38,859 nucleotides of DNA from an uncultured Treponema sp. (lineage in GTDB: Bacteria; Spirochaetota; Spirochaetia; Treponematales; Treponemataceae). How positions within the stretch are numbered: the stretch's first letter is position 1; the number at the start of each line of letters is the position of its first letter. Positions 33,101 through 38,859 of this stretch are shown piece by piece. The translations under genes and the position numbers were made by a program. The notes beneath the pieces are model-generated. The model was not told where the DNA came from. It did not search any database and saw only the letters and a list, made by a program, of their open reading frames with translations. The DNA lies in contig CAKZZO010000087.1 in assembly GCA_937885175.1 (NCBI GenBank), positions 1-38,859 on the forward strand, given 5' to 3'.

Positions 33101-34612
33101 ACTGTCCAAGAACACGTTCTGCACTTCCGCACGAGCCTGCACGTATCGGTCTGAGCCACCGAGATAACTGCCGTCCACCTGCACATGGCCTGTAGCCTCG
33201 TAGTCAGCATGAGCGTAGTCATCCCATGCAAGGCTAAAGTCTACAGAATGATTTCCTGGAATGACCGATGCTTCCACCGCCGTAAGGGCACGTTCCTCCC
33301 CCAAAAAAATCTGGGAAGCAACCATCATAAAACCCGTATCCAGGGGGTCGATGTAGACTTCGCCAGAAAGGCTATTGCCATTGGGCAGGGCATACTTCTG
33401 GCAGGACAGGATGCCCGAAAGCTGCTTGGGCTTGTAGACAAAATCACCGGAGAAATCTGCGGACACTCCCTTACCCCTAGCAAGCAGTTTATGCGCCACC
33501 AGATGACGCTTGTCGCCTTCCACATTGATTGAGCCATGGAAGGGATGCCCTAAAAGCCGCTTTGTCCATTCTGTTTCAAAATCCGCCGCATACTGTACCC
33601 CCGACCCCTTCTTGGCAAAGAGATTTCCCTTGCCGCTCACCGAAATGCCGTCAAAGAGTGCAAAATATCCGGGGGCACGGCGCACGCGAACCAGTTTGAA
33701 TGGCTCAAAGCCGTCAAACTCACCGTCAAGGCGAAATGACTTGTCCGCAATATCTGCCGTCATAAAAACAGAAAAAGGCAGGGCAGACCTCATGGTGCGG
33801 ATGGTAAATTTCCTGTCGCTGTAATTTACCAGTGCGTCCAGATGCGTCACGGTAAAGTCTGCACCGCCTGCGTTGGAAAAATGAACAGAAGCAGAACTGC
33901 CGTCCAATTCCGGCACGAGGGTACCCGTCAAGTCAAAATTAACCGCCATTTGAATGCGCTTATTCTCATGGGAAACATAGATGTTTGAATAGGTCGCCTT
34001 GCCGCTTCCCTTCACCACAATGCCCGTGGAATTAAAGTTATTGCGCAGGGTCAGCGAACGGACAGTACCCCTGGCATCGTTCCATTTGTCCGAATAATGC
34101 AGGTTTACGTTTTTCAACTGCACCGCAAAGGGAAGGTCAATATTCAAAAGCGAAAGGTCAATTTTCTTATGCTCATTCAAATCTATTTTTGCATGGCTCC
34201 TGGCAAGACCAATCCACTTCTCCGTCAGGGCGCGGTCAAGAAACAAATCATATTCCACCGTCACACCATTAATCGTCACGGAACGAATTGCATAGGTGGG
34301 ATGGGATGAAAAAAAGTCAAGGAAGTTATAGGAAACCGTTACTTTACGTACGTCAAGCAATTTTCTTCCCGATGCCTTGTCCGAAACCTCTATACCTTTT
34401 ACGTTGATTGCTGATAAAATAGACGGTGAAAGCGACTGATACGAAAAGGAAAGGCCGATACTGTTTTCTGCCTTTTCCACCAGTTGTTTTTCCAGCGAAG
34501 ATAATGCTTCTCCCACGCGGATATAGACCGGTCGGAGAATTGCTACCGCCGCAACAAGCATGAGGATAAAAAGTGTACTGCCGATTCCAACGCTTTGCCT
34601 ACGGGATTTCAT
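30143..34612 (-). CDS. tamB: TamB-like (DUF490) translocation and assembly protein
   Basis: 1489 aa. A signal-anchor helix near the N-terminus (STLFILMLVAAVAILRPV) is followed by a very long, repetitive beta-rich periplasmic body of AsmA/TamB type and a C-terminal DUF490-like region (LFDPLLRGAVAPNTPLS, GEAALRGGQIVWLNRNFYMKEGRIVFNETQDLIDPRLTVRAE). TamB-type proteins span the periplasm to help insert surface proteins or move lipids between membranes. It is the first gene of the run tamB-bamA-skp-mutS, diverging from tmk across a 47-nt gap that must hold both promoters. Confidence 0.9.
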   Translation of the reverse strand: MKSRRQSVGIGSTLFILMLVAAVAILRPVYIRVGEALSSLEKQLVEKAENSIGLSFSYQSLSPSILSAINVKGIEVSDKASGRKLLDVRKVTVSYNFLDFFSSHPTYAIRSVTINGVTVEYDLFLDRALTEKWIGLARSHAKIDLNEHKKIDLSLLNIDLPFAVQLKNVNLHYSDKWNDARGTVRSLTLRNNFNSTGIVVKGSGKATYSNIYVSHENKRIQMAVNFDLTGTLVPELDGSSASVHFSNAGGADFTVTHLDALVNYSDRKFTIRTMRSALPFSVFMTADIADKSFRLDGEFDGFEPFKLVRVRRAPGYFALFDGISVSGKGNLFAKKGSGVQYAADFETEWTKRLLGHPFHGSINVEGDKRHLVAHKLLARGKGVSADFSGDFVYKPKQLSGILSCQKYALPNGNSLSGEVYIDPLDTGFMMVASQIFLGEERALTAVEASVIPGNHSVDFSLAWDDYAHADYEATGHVQVDGSYLGGSDRYVQARAEVQNVFLDSAALLGAFFVKEKPAARLTKLAETLHPYITSDEVYFSSDFKDFSFNAPVCLVANTTKDREMLWFAVDGSNQTVQISRFDLLFGSLNTTATASADFSNGFDNFTFFGDYTVNSLPYQLSGTYASKWLNIAGDYGFSAVASFGDEVTGSFSFASLPIALGKIIPSVSVDAAFNFRSAENFSVDLHNFQVEDLSGTFAVHPKLTLSGNINQYGFLVDSIGYSDNVSALKGSGNLMWNVNNRIFDSIHVGLQAESETGTESLSLNADFVNPSQLPFSVDALKNEFYFNGQAEVNAFPIVRFLNEQNADNVVTASASASGTLSNPFVSLDVKNFAMGLYGSSLVAHGSFVLDESGVSAENFGGTWSNFTVSNGSLFFNPNDFSGDLSLNLEGYLLNESFQMPLSLSLSSAPPVQKWRLPQNYTAVLKVPGIKGTLFPKSLAFEVSMLRMPGRYDLFSKDSQGLLATLLDDGSLTARLGNALPLQLEARGQVSKETMHLEFTEVQSNLAELTSFIALPFLHVASGQLKGALRITGLIADPEFSGALSIEKPEFTVPMVSKTAFKTEKMLASISQSALVMPQTILRAGKTSLLADARIDFNRWRIGLLDVNLLTPKDNYIPVNMTLPLIHYKGEAGIDLNLTLEDNEFGVTGLVEAQNADVSIVISSLQTSLMSGNIFSLFSPKGDKNGESPPQREKSSPLAIKADLNLLVGQRVQILFDPLLRGAVAPNTPLSVYFDSVTGNFSLKGEAALRGGQIVWLNRNFYMKEGRIVFNETQDLIDPRLTVRAETREQDSNGGQVTITLSALNQPVSSLNPQFSASPAKSEREIMELLGQVISADSENATSLFLAGGDYLVQSVVIRNIENALRELLKFDIFSVRTNVLQNTVKYGLGNNSTGKQMKFSNFFDNSTVYIGKYFGSSIYADAMMNWVYDESKVDSATSVGGLVFQPAVGLEMASPFVNIRLGVAPDLEALRNNMWVSSASMTLSWKFAL

Positions 34613-34659
34613 AGCAATTATCTTCTTTGATATTATCGGCAGTTTTTCGGGTTTTGCGT
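34613..34659. promoter_or_regulatory. Divergent promoter region of tamB and tmk
   Basis: Only 47 nt separate the two start codons. On the plus strand TATTAT (34631-34636) is a -10 candidate for tmk; on the minus strand GATAAT lies just before the tamB ATG. Neither has a convincing -35 or a strong ribosome-binding site. Confidence 0.35.
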
Positions 34660-35289
34660 ATGATATTACAGAATTTTATAGTGTTTGAAGGCATAGACGG
34701 AGCAGGCACCTCCACCCAGATTGCAGTGCTCAAAAATCGCCCTGATGCGGACAGATTTTTCTTCACCACCGAGCCTACAGACGGCCCCACAGGAAAATTC
34801 CTGCGCTCCATGCTCAAAGGTGACCTAGGCCTGGACCCCCGCACCGCAGCATATCTTTTTGCCGCCGACCGTGCCGAACACCTGTGGGGAAAAAGCGCAC
34901 TAAACGGAAGTGTGGTAAAAAAATGTTCAGAGGGCAAAATTGTCGTAAGCGACCGCTATCTGTTTTCAAGTCTGGCCTACCAGTCGGTCACCTGCGGAGA
35001 CCAGCTTCCCCGCATGCTGAACGAGCCATTTCCCCTGCCCCAACTGCTTTTCTTTTTTGAAATTGACCCTGCAATTTCACTCAAGAGAGTCCTCGACCGC
35101 GGCGAAACTGAAATCTACGAAAAAATAGATTTCCAAAAAGCCACTGCCCGCCGCTACCAGTCCGTCATTGCAGAATACGACGGCACTTCCAAAGGCCAAG
35201 GCATGAAGATTGTCCGACTGGACGCAAGCCAGAGTGTAGAGACTGTGGCAAAACGCATCGCAGAAGAAATTGCGGCATTAGATTGCTAA
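34660..35289 (+). CDS. tmk: Thymidylate kinase, atypical P-loop
   Basis: 209 aa from the ATG giving MILQNFIVFEGIDGAG; the frame upstream to 34627 lacks a signal. It phosphorylates dTMP to dTDP. The P-loop reads GIDGAGTST (residues 11-19), with Thr17 where Lys is expected. The rest is typical: TTEPTDGPTG, a DR[YH] motif (SDRYLFSSLAYQS), and the LID region near RGETEIYEKI. The Arg-rich LID could supply the missing positive charge, as in type II enzymes. It overlaps the following gene's possible early start by a few bases. Confidence 0.88.
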   Translation: MILQNFIVFEGIDGAGTSTQIAVLKNRPDADRFFFTTEPTDGPTGKFLRSMLKGDLGLDPRTAAYLFAADRAEHLWGKSALNGSVVKKCSEGKIVVSDRYLFSSLAYQSVTCGDQLPRMLNEPFPLPQLLFFFEIDPAISLKRVLDRGETEIYEKIDFQKATARRYQSVIAEYDGTSKGQGMKIVRLDASQSVETVAKRIAEEIAALDC

Positions 35290-35321
35290 TCCGCAAGAAA
35301 AAAACTGCCGATACTCAAGGC

Positions 35322-35939
35322 GTGAAAAAGTTTTTTTCCGTCCTCAGCCTGATTTTTCTCGTCTTTACCCTTATGCCCTGGTCATCCTTTGCATACGTGG
35401 CAAAATACAAGGAGGACTACTACAGGCTTTTTCACGTACATTACCAGCAGTACCCCGATGACGTGATGGAAAACATCTACTGGCTGGAGCAGGCAGTAAA
35501 GGCTGACTTTGCCAATCCCCTGTATGCAGACGCAAAAATCAACGATGAGCGCGACTGGGAAAAATACCGCTATCTCTTTATGATGCATATAAATCTCAAG
35601 ATGATTGAGCAGTACATGCGCCTGGGCCGCATCTACGACCATTCCCTTGCCCACTTCTACGATGCCCCCTGGAAAGACATGTATCTGGACAACCTGGCAA
35701 AAACAAAATCCTGCTATGAAAGCGGACTCTACTATTGGCGGGAGGCAAAACTCTGGGCAGAAAAGGCCAACGTCAGCAAATTCAATTTTCTCTGGCTCGC
35801 AGACATCCAGGCCTGGGAAGACGAAAAAGAGCGAATCTCCACCGGTGAACTCAACTACGAAAAAATTCTGACCAGGGAAATCACCCGCGTGCAGGGGGTA
35901 ATCGACACATTCAAGGGAATGGAAGGCAAAAAATACTAG
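35322..35939 (+). CDS. Conserved exported protein, unknown function
   Basis: 205 aa from a GTG start giving (V/M)KKFFSVLSLIFLVFTLMPW with cleavage after SSFA. A TTG at 35283 gives 13 extra basic residues and overlaps the tmk stop; I prefer the GTG because the signal peptide begins there, though its ribosome-binding site spacing (AAGG, 1 nt) is poor. The mature part is aromatic, helical and hydrophilic (DYYRLFHVHYQQYPDDVMENI; KSCYESGLYYWREAKLWAEKA), with tetratricopeptide-like helices in the middle. It is linked to tmk in one transcript. Periplasmic or lipid-side role likely; function unknown. Confidence 0.7.
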   Translation: MKKFFSVLSLIFLVFTLMPWSSFAYVAKYKEDYYRLFHVHYQQYPDDVMENIYWLEQAVKADFANPLYADAKINDERDWEKYRYLFMMHINLKMIEQYMRLGRIYDHSLAHFYDAPWKDMYLDNLAKTKSCYESGLYYWREAKLWAEKANVSKFNFLWLADIQAWEDEKERISTGELNYEKILTREITRVQGVIDTFKGMEGKKY

Positions 35940-35940
35940 A

Positions 35941-36023
35941 GGGGCGAAGTCTCGCCCCTAGGCTCAGCCCGACGCTTTGCGCCAGTCTTCGCCATACCCC
36001 ACTCTAACGGGGGGAGCCCCCGT
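35941..36023. repeat. GC-rich hairpin cluster before aroB
   Basis: Two stems: GGGGCGA (35941-35947) with TCGCCCC (35952-35958), and ACGGGGG (36007-36013) with CCCCCGT (36017-36023). No T run follows, so termination would not be classical. The sequence contains GCCCCTAGGC, as does the patch at 14665-14765. Confidence 0.5.
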
Positions 36024-36042
36024 AACGCCCCCCTCAGGCAGA

Positions 36043-36071
36043 TTGAAAAAAATCCCCATTCTCACTACACT
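36043..36071 (+). promoter_or_regulatory. aroB promoter predicting a leaderless transcript
   Basis: TTGAAA (36043-36048) and TACACT (36066-36071) are separated by 17 bases, a good sigma-70-type pair. The -10 ends 6 bases before the ATG at 36078, so transcription should start at the A of the start codon. No Shine-Dalgarno lies between. Confidence 0.6.
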
Positions 36072-36077
36072 ATTTCC

Positions 36078-37253
36078 ATGCAGTACGAAGAAAAAATCGT
36101 GGAATATCCGCCAGTGCATCCGGGAACAGACCGCACTTTCATCCGCTTTTACCAAGGAGAACCCGACTTAAACAGCATTTTTTATGCGTCAAGCAATGCT
36201 GACCTTCCCCAGCGCATTTTTGTCACCGACGAGACGATTTGCGCACTGGATTCCGTCCGCCCCTTTACCCACCTCTTTCACGCTCACGACGGCGGAAAAG
36301 ACTTTAAGCGTGGATTCGTAGGCGTGCGGGGAAAGGATGTCCTCGTCATCTTGGGAAGCGGCGAACCCTACAAGACAATAGAAAGCGTACTGCAGATTGT
36401 TTCCGCCGCCCTTGACCACAATGCCCAGCGCTCTGCCGTGTTCGTGGGAATCGGAGGAGGCGTGATTACCGACATGACGGCCTTTGCCGCATCCATCTTT
36501 AAGCGGGGAGCCCATTGCGAACTGGTGCCCACAACACTCCTCTGCATGGTTGACGCTTCCGTTGGCGGAAAGACCGGCTGTGATTTTTCCAGCTACAAGA
36601 ACATGATTGGCTCCTTTTTTCCCGCGCAGAAAATCCATATCTGCCCGGCCTTCGTGCAGAGTTTGCCCCAGTCAGAATACCGAAGCGGCCTAGCGGAAGT
36701 AGTCAAGACAGCCCTGCTCTACAATTCGGAACTCGTTACAAAGCTTGAAAATACGCCATCTGTATTAAAAGACCGCACCAGTCCGCTCGTGCATGAAATG
36801 ATTCAAATTTGCGTGAGCGCAAAGGCCCGCGTTGTGGAAGAAGACCTGACGGAAAAGAACATCCGCATGCAGTTGAATCTGGGACACACCTTCGGACACG
36901 CACTGGAAAGTCGCGCAGGACTGGGAAAGGTGAGCCACGGAGACGCAGTTGCCTGGGGCATGTCCCGCGCTGCAGTCTTAAGCGAACGACTGCACCTCTG
37001 CGACAAGGCATTTGTTGAGCGCGTAAAGAACCTGCTTGCCTCATTTGGCTGGGAAACAGGAGCCATGCACAGTGCGCTGGAGGGCATTTTTACAGACAAA
37101 AAGGAAGCCGCCCGTTCCCTTTACGAGGCAATGAAAAAGGACAAGAAGAATTCCTCAAGCAAAGTACGCTTTGTCTTGCAGCGCAATGCTGGCGACACCC
37201 TAATCACCGAAGCAGAAGCCGATGACCTGCTTGCCGTGCTTGAAGAAGACTAG
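36078..37253 (+). CDS. aroB: 3-dehydroquinate synthase
   Basis: 391 aa. AroB converts DAHP to 3-dehydroquinate in the shikimate pathway. The NAD-binding GGGVITDMTAF, the substrate/metal loop VDASVGGKTG, the Zn ligand region GLAEVVKTALL, and NLGHTFGHALE with SHGDAVAWGM are all present in the expected order. The N-terminus is somewhat longer than usual, without a signal peptide. No ribosome-binding site is visible before the ATG. The gene is followed after 9 nt by the cysteine desulfurase gene, an operon. Confidence 0.95.
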   Translation: MQYEEKIVEYPPVHPGTDRTFIRFYQGEPDLNSIFYASSNADLPQRIFVTDETICALDSVRPFTHLFHAHDGGKDFKRGFVGVRGKDVLVILGSGEPYKTIESVLQIVSAALDHNAQRSAVFVGIGGGVITDMTAFAASIFKRGAHCELVPTTLLCMVDASVGGKTGCDFSSYKNMIGSFFPAQKIHICPAFVQSLPQSEYRSGLAEVVKTALLYNSELVTKLENTPSVLKDRTSPLVHEMIQICVSAKARVVEEDLTEKNIRMQLNLGHTFGHALESRAGLGKVSHGDAVAWGMSRAAVLSERLHLCDKAFVERVKNLLASFGWETGAMHSALEGIFTDKKEAARSLYEAMKKDKKNSSSKVRFVLQRNAGDTLITEAEADDLLAVLEED

Positions 37254-37262
37254 GACACAGCA

Positions 37263-38447
37263 ATGGTACAGGAAAAAAGCAGCGCAGAAATCACCCATTA
37301 TTTTGACTGGGCGGCAACCAGTCCCGCTGACGGCGACATTCTCCGCACCTCACTGGAAAAAACGCTAGATGCCTTCGGAAACCCCTCCAGCGTACATGCT
37401 GCAGGCCAGAAAGCAAAGAAACTTCTGGAAGAAGCCCGCACATCATGCGCAAAAAGTCTGGGGGTAGAGCCCGGTCAGCTTATCTTTACTAGCGGTGGAA
37501 CTGAATCTGACCATATTCCCCTGCTTTCGGTGCTGACAAAACCCGCAAAAGGAAAAATCCTCGTAAGTGCAATCGAACATCCCGCCCTGAGGGAAGAATG
37601 TGCCATGCTGGCTCGCCTGGGATACACCGTGGAGCAGATTTCTCCCGACAAAAACGGATTCGTCCAGCCCGCAGCCCTTGCAGAAAAAATCACGTCAGAC
37701 ACGCAATTTGTCACCGTCATGGCAGTGAACAACGAGACGGGCTGCATTCAGGACATACAGGCCATCGCAGATGCCATCACTGCCGCCAGTGCAGGAAAGC
37801 GGAAGCCCCATTTTCATGTGGACTGCGTGCAGGCAGCAGGAAAAATTCCGCTGGACATCACCCACAAGGGAATCGACAGTGCCGCATTCAGTGCCCACAA
37901 AATCTGCGGTCCCCGAGGCATAGGCCTTCTCTACCTTGCAAAACCCCTTCAGTCCTTTCTGGTTGGCGGCGGGCAGGAGCAGAATATTCGGAGCGGCACC
38001 GAAAACGTCTTTGGGGCACTCGCTTTTGCAGGGTGTCTAAATCGTTATTTTATAAAGAAATCAGATGACAAAACATTCACCTCTCAAAAGCAGTGGACAG
38101 GCGATTTTGTAAAAGCCCTTGCCCAGATCAAAGGTGCCAGCCTTGTTCCTTCCTGCCGCATCGACCAAGTCTTTGCAGACAAGTTTTCGCCCTACGTAGT
38201 ACAGGCGGCTTTTAAAGGCATTCCCGGCAAGGTGATGGTACGCGCCCTCGATGCAAAAGGATTCTGCATCTCCACTGGAAGCGCATGCTCAGCCAAAAAG
38301 CAGAGCCACCCCATTCTGCAAGCCATGGGTCTCTCCCGCGACATCCAGGACACCGCCGTTCGCTTCAGTTTTGGCCCGCTTACCAGCGAACAGGGCATGC
38401 AGGACTTGCTTGCAGCCGTACAAGACGTGTGCAAAACGTTCGCCTAA
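37263..38447 (+). CDS. Cysteine desulfurase (NifS/IscS family)
   Basis: 394 aa. A PLP enzyme releasing sulfur from cysteine for Fe-S clusters or tRNA thiolation. The N-terminus has YFDWAATSP and NPSSVHAAGQKAK; TSGGTESD and NNETGCIQDI line the active site. Lys213 in SAHKICGPRG holds PLP, and Cys342 in STGSACSAKK is the sulfur-carrying loop, with the short-loop form seen in NifS/IscS-type (group I-like) enzymes. AGGA stands 7 nt before the ATG. No IscU-like scaffold follows in the window. Which subclass (IscS, NifS or other) cannot be fixed by eye. Confidence 0.9.
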   Translation: MVQEKSSAEITHYFDWAATSPADGDILRTSLEKTLDAFGNPSSVHAAGQKAKKLLEEARTSCAKSLGVEPGQLIFTSGGTESDHIPLLSVLTKPAKGKILVSAIEHPALREECAMLARLGYTVEQISPDKNGFVQPAALAEKITSDTQFVTVMAVNNETGCIQDIQAIADAITAASAGKRKPHFHVDCVQAAGKIPLDITHKGIDSAAFSAHKICGPRGIGLLYLAKPLQSFLVGGGQEQNIRSGTENVFGALAFAGCLNRYFIKKSDDKTFTSQKQWTGDFVKALAQIKGASLVPSCRIDQVFADKFSPYVVQAAFKGIPGKVMVRALDAKGFCISTGSACSAKKQSHPILQAMGLSRDIQDTAVRFSFGPLTSEQGMQDLLAAVQDVCKTFA

Positions 38448-38687
38448 ACAGAGAGCAACACTGCCACAAGTCACATGGCATTGCCGCAGAAGTTCACCGT
38501 GGAGAATCTTTCTGACACGGCAAGTTCTTGTAAGCACATAGATTTCTGGATTACGCCCAAAAACGACATTTTTTTGAACTTTTTTCAGAATTTTTTGTAT
38601 ATTTTTGCATTTTGATGCCTATAACTATATGCAGGGTGAAAAACGAAAAGCAGCGTCCTGCAAAATCTACATTTTCGAGGCATCAGC
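38448..38687. other. Gene-free 240-nt stretch
   Basis: I see no supported gene. The stretch has a T-rich segment near 38568-38600 and ends with GAGG about 8 nt before the nuclease start codon. Confidence 0.4.
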
Positions 38688-38859
38688 ATGAAAATCAAAG
38701 ACAACGACAACGTTCCCCAGTCCGTCACCCTCGCCGTCGTGGGCGGCGACAGGAGGCCAAAGAGGTACGAGGAGCTCACCTTCATGGACGACTTCCTCTT
38801 CGGTAAGATACTGTCCGACAAGGACACCTGCCGCAGGCTCCTTGAGATCCTCCTCCACA
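38688..38859 (+). CDS. Rpn-family recombination-promoting nuclease, N-terminal part (3' end outside window)
   Basis: 57 codons are visible before the window ends. A GAGG site precedes the ATG by 8 nt. KRYEELTFMDDFLFGKIL then DKDTCRRLLEILL is the conserved N-terminus of Rpn/PD-(D/E)XK nuclease-transposase-like proteins (family pattern LTFxxDFxFxxV). Such genes are often multicopy and RecA-independent recombination genes. The catalytic motif would lie beyond the window. Confidence 0.8.
   Translation, partial: MKIKDNDNVPQSVTLAVVGGDRRPKRYEELTFMDDFLFGKILSDKDTCRRLLEILLH

Noticed and set aside
36007..36023. Classical intrinsic terminator before aroB
   Set aside because: The stem is strong but lacks a T run, so it was listed only as a hairpin repeat.
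1..38859. CRISPR arrays, rRNA and tRNA genes
   Set aside because: No regularly spaced direct repeats and no recognisable tRNA or rRNA sequence were found by reading; a covariance-model search could still reveal a small RNA.

Overview
The window looks like a chromosome segment of a Treponema-type spirochaete. The evidence is the run tamB-bamA-skp-mutS, the block cheW-DegT aminotransferase-nadK-recN, and lipoproteins built from Big (bacterial Ig-like) domains. I recall similar gene orders in other treponemes; that is from memory, not from a search. Base composition is mixed: the right half is a conserved, moderately GC-rich core, and the left third is patchy and more AT-rich.

Left third (1-10.2 kb), accessory region. 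It opens with the 3' end of a DUF234-type ATPase fused to a transposase remnant. Then come a small integral membrane protein, a type II restriction-modification pair (restriction enzyme and adenine-type methyltransferase, 1-nt overlap), a NarL-type sensor kinase, a DUF4143 ATPase, a VapBC-like toxin-antitoxin pair, a zinc-ribbon tail-anchored protein, an unrecognised protein, a 58-aa protein with a YgiT/MqsA-like zinc-finger protein, and a NarL-type response regulator. The kinase and the regulator are the same signalling class but lie 4.5 kb apart, with accessory genes between them. Copies of one palindromic, terminator-like repeat sit at the joints of this stretch. IS remnants and several hairpins follow.

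Middle (10.2-15.8 kb), surface-protein locus. There is a 5'-truncated surface-protein fragment on the plus strand between two related hairpin repeats. On the minus strand are a 1226-aa multi-domain lipoprotein and a second lipoprotein of about 271 aa. The second has its reading frame broken inside the signal peptide by a tract of nine G/C bases. Removing one base restores a lipobox and a full frame, so it is a strong candidate for a phase-variable (currently OFF) surface lipoprotein. All three appear to share one beta-rich C-terminal module.

Right half (15.8-38.9 kb), core genes. On the minus strand, read right to left: tamB, bamA, skp and mutS (outer-membrane biogenesis plus mismatch repair), comF, a glutamate synthase-type oxidoreductase, cheW, a DegT/DnrJ-family protein without an obvious PLP lysine, nadK, recN, a conserved helical protein and an HD-domain phosphohydrolase. 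Diverging from tamB on the plus strand are tmk (P-loop lysine replaced by threonine), a secreted/periplasmic protein, aroB (with a promoter that predicts a leaderless transcript), a cysteine desulfurase, and the start of an Rpn-type PD-(D/E)XK nuclease cut off by the window end.

No rRNA, tRNA or CRISPR array was recognised.
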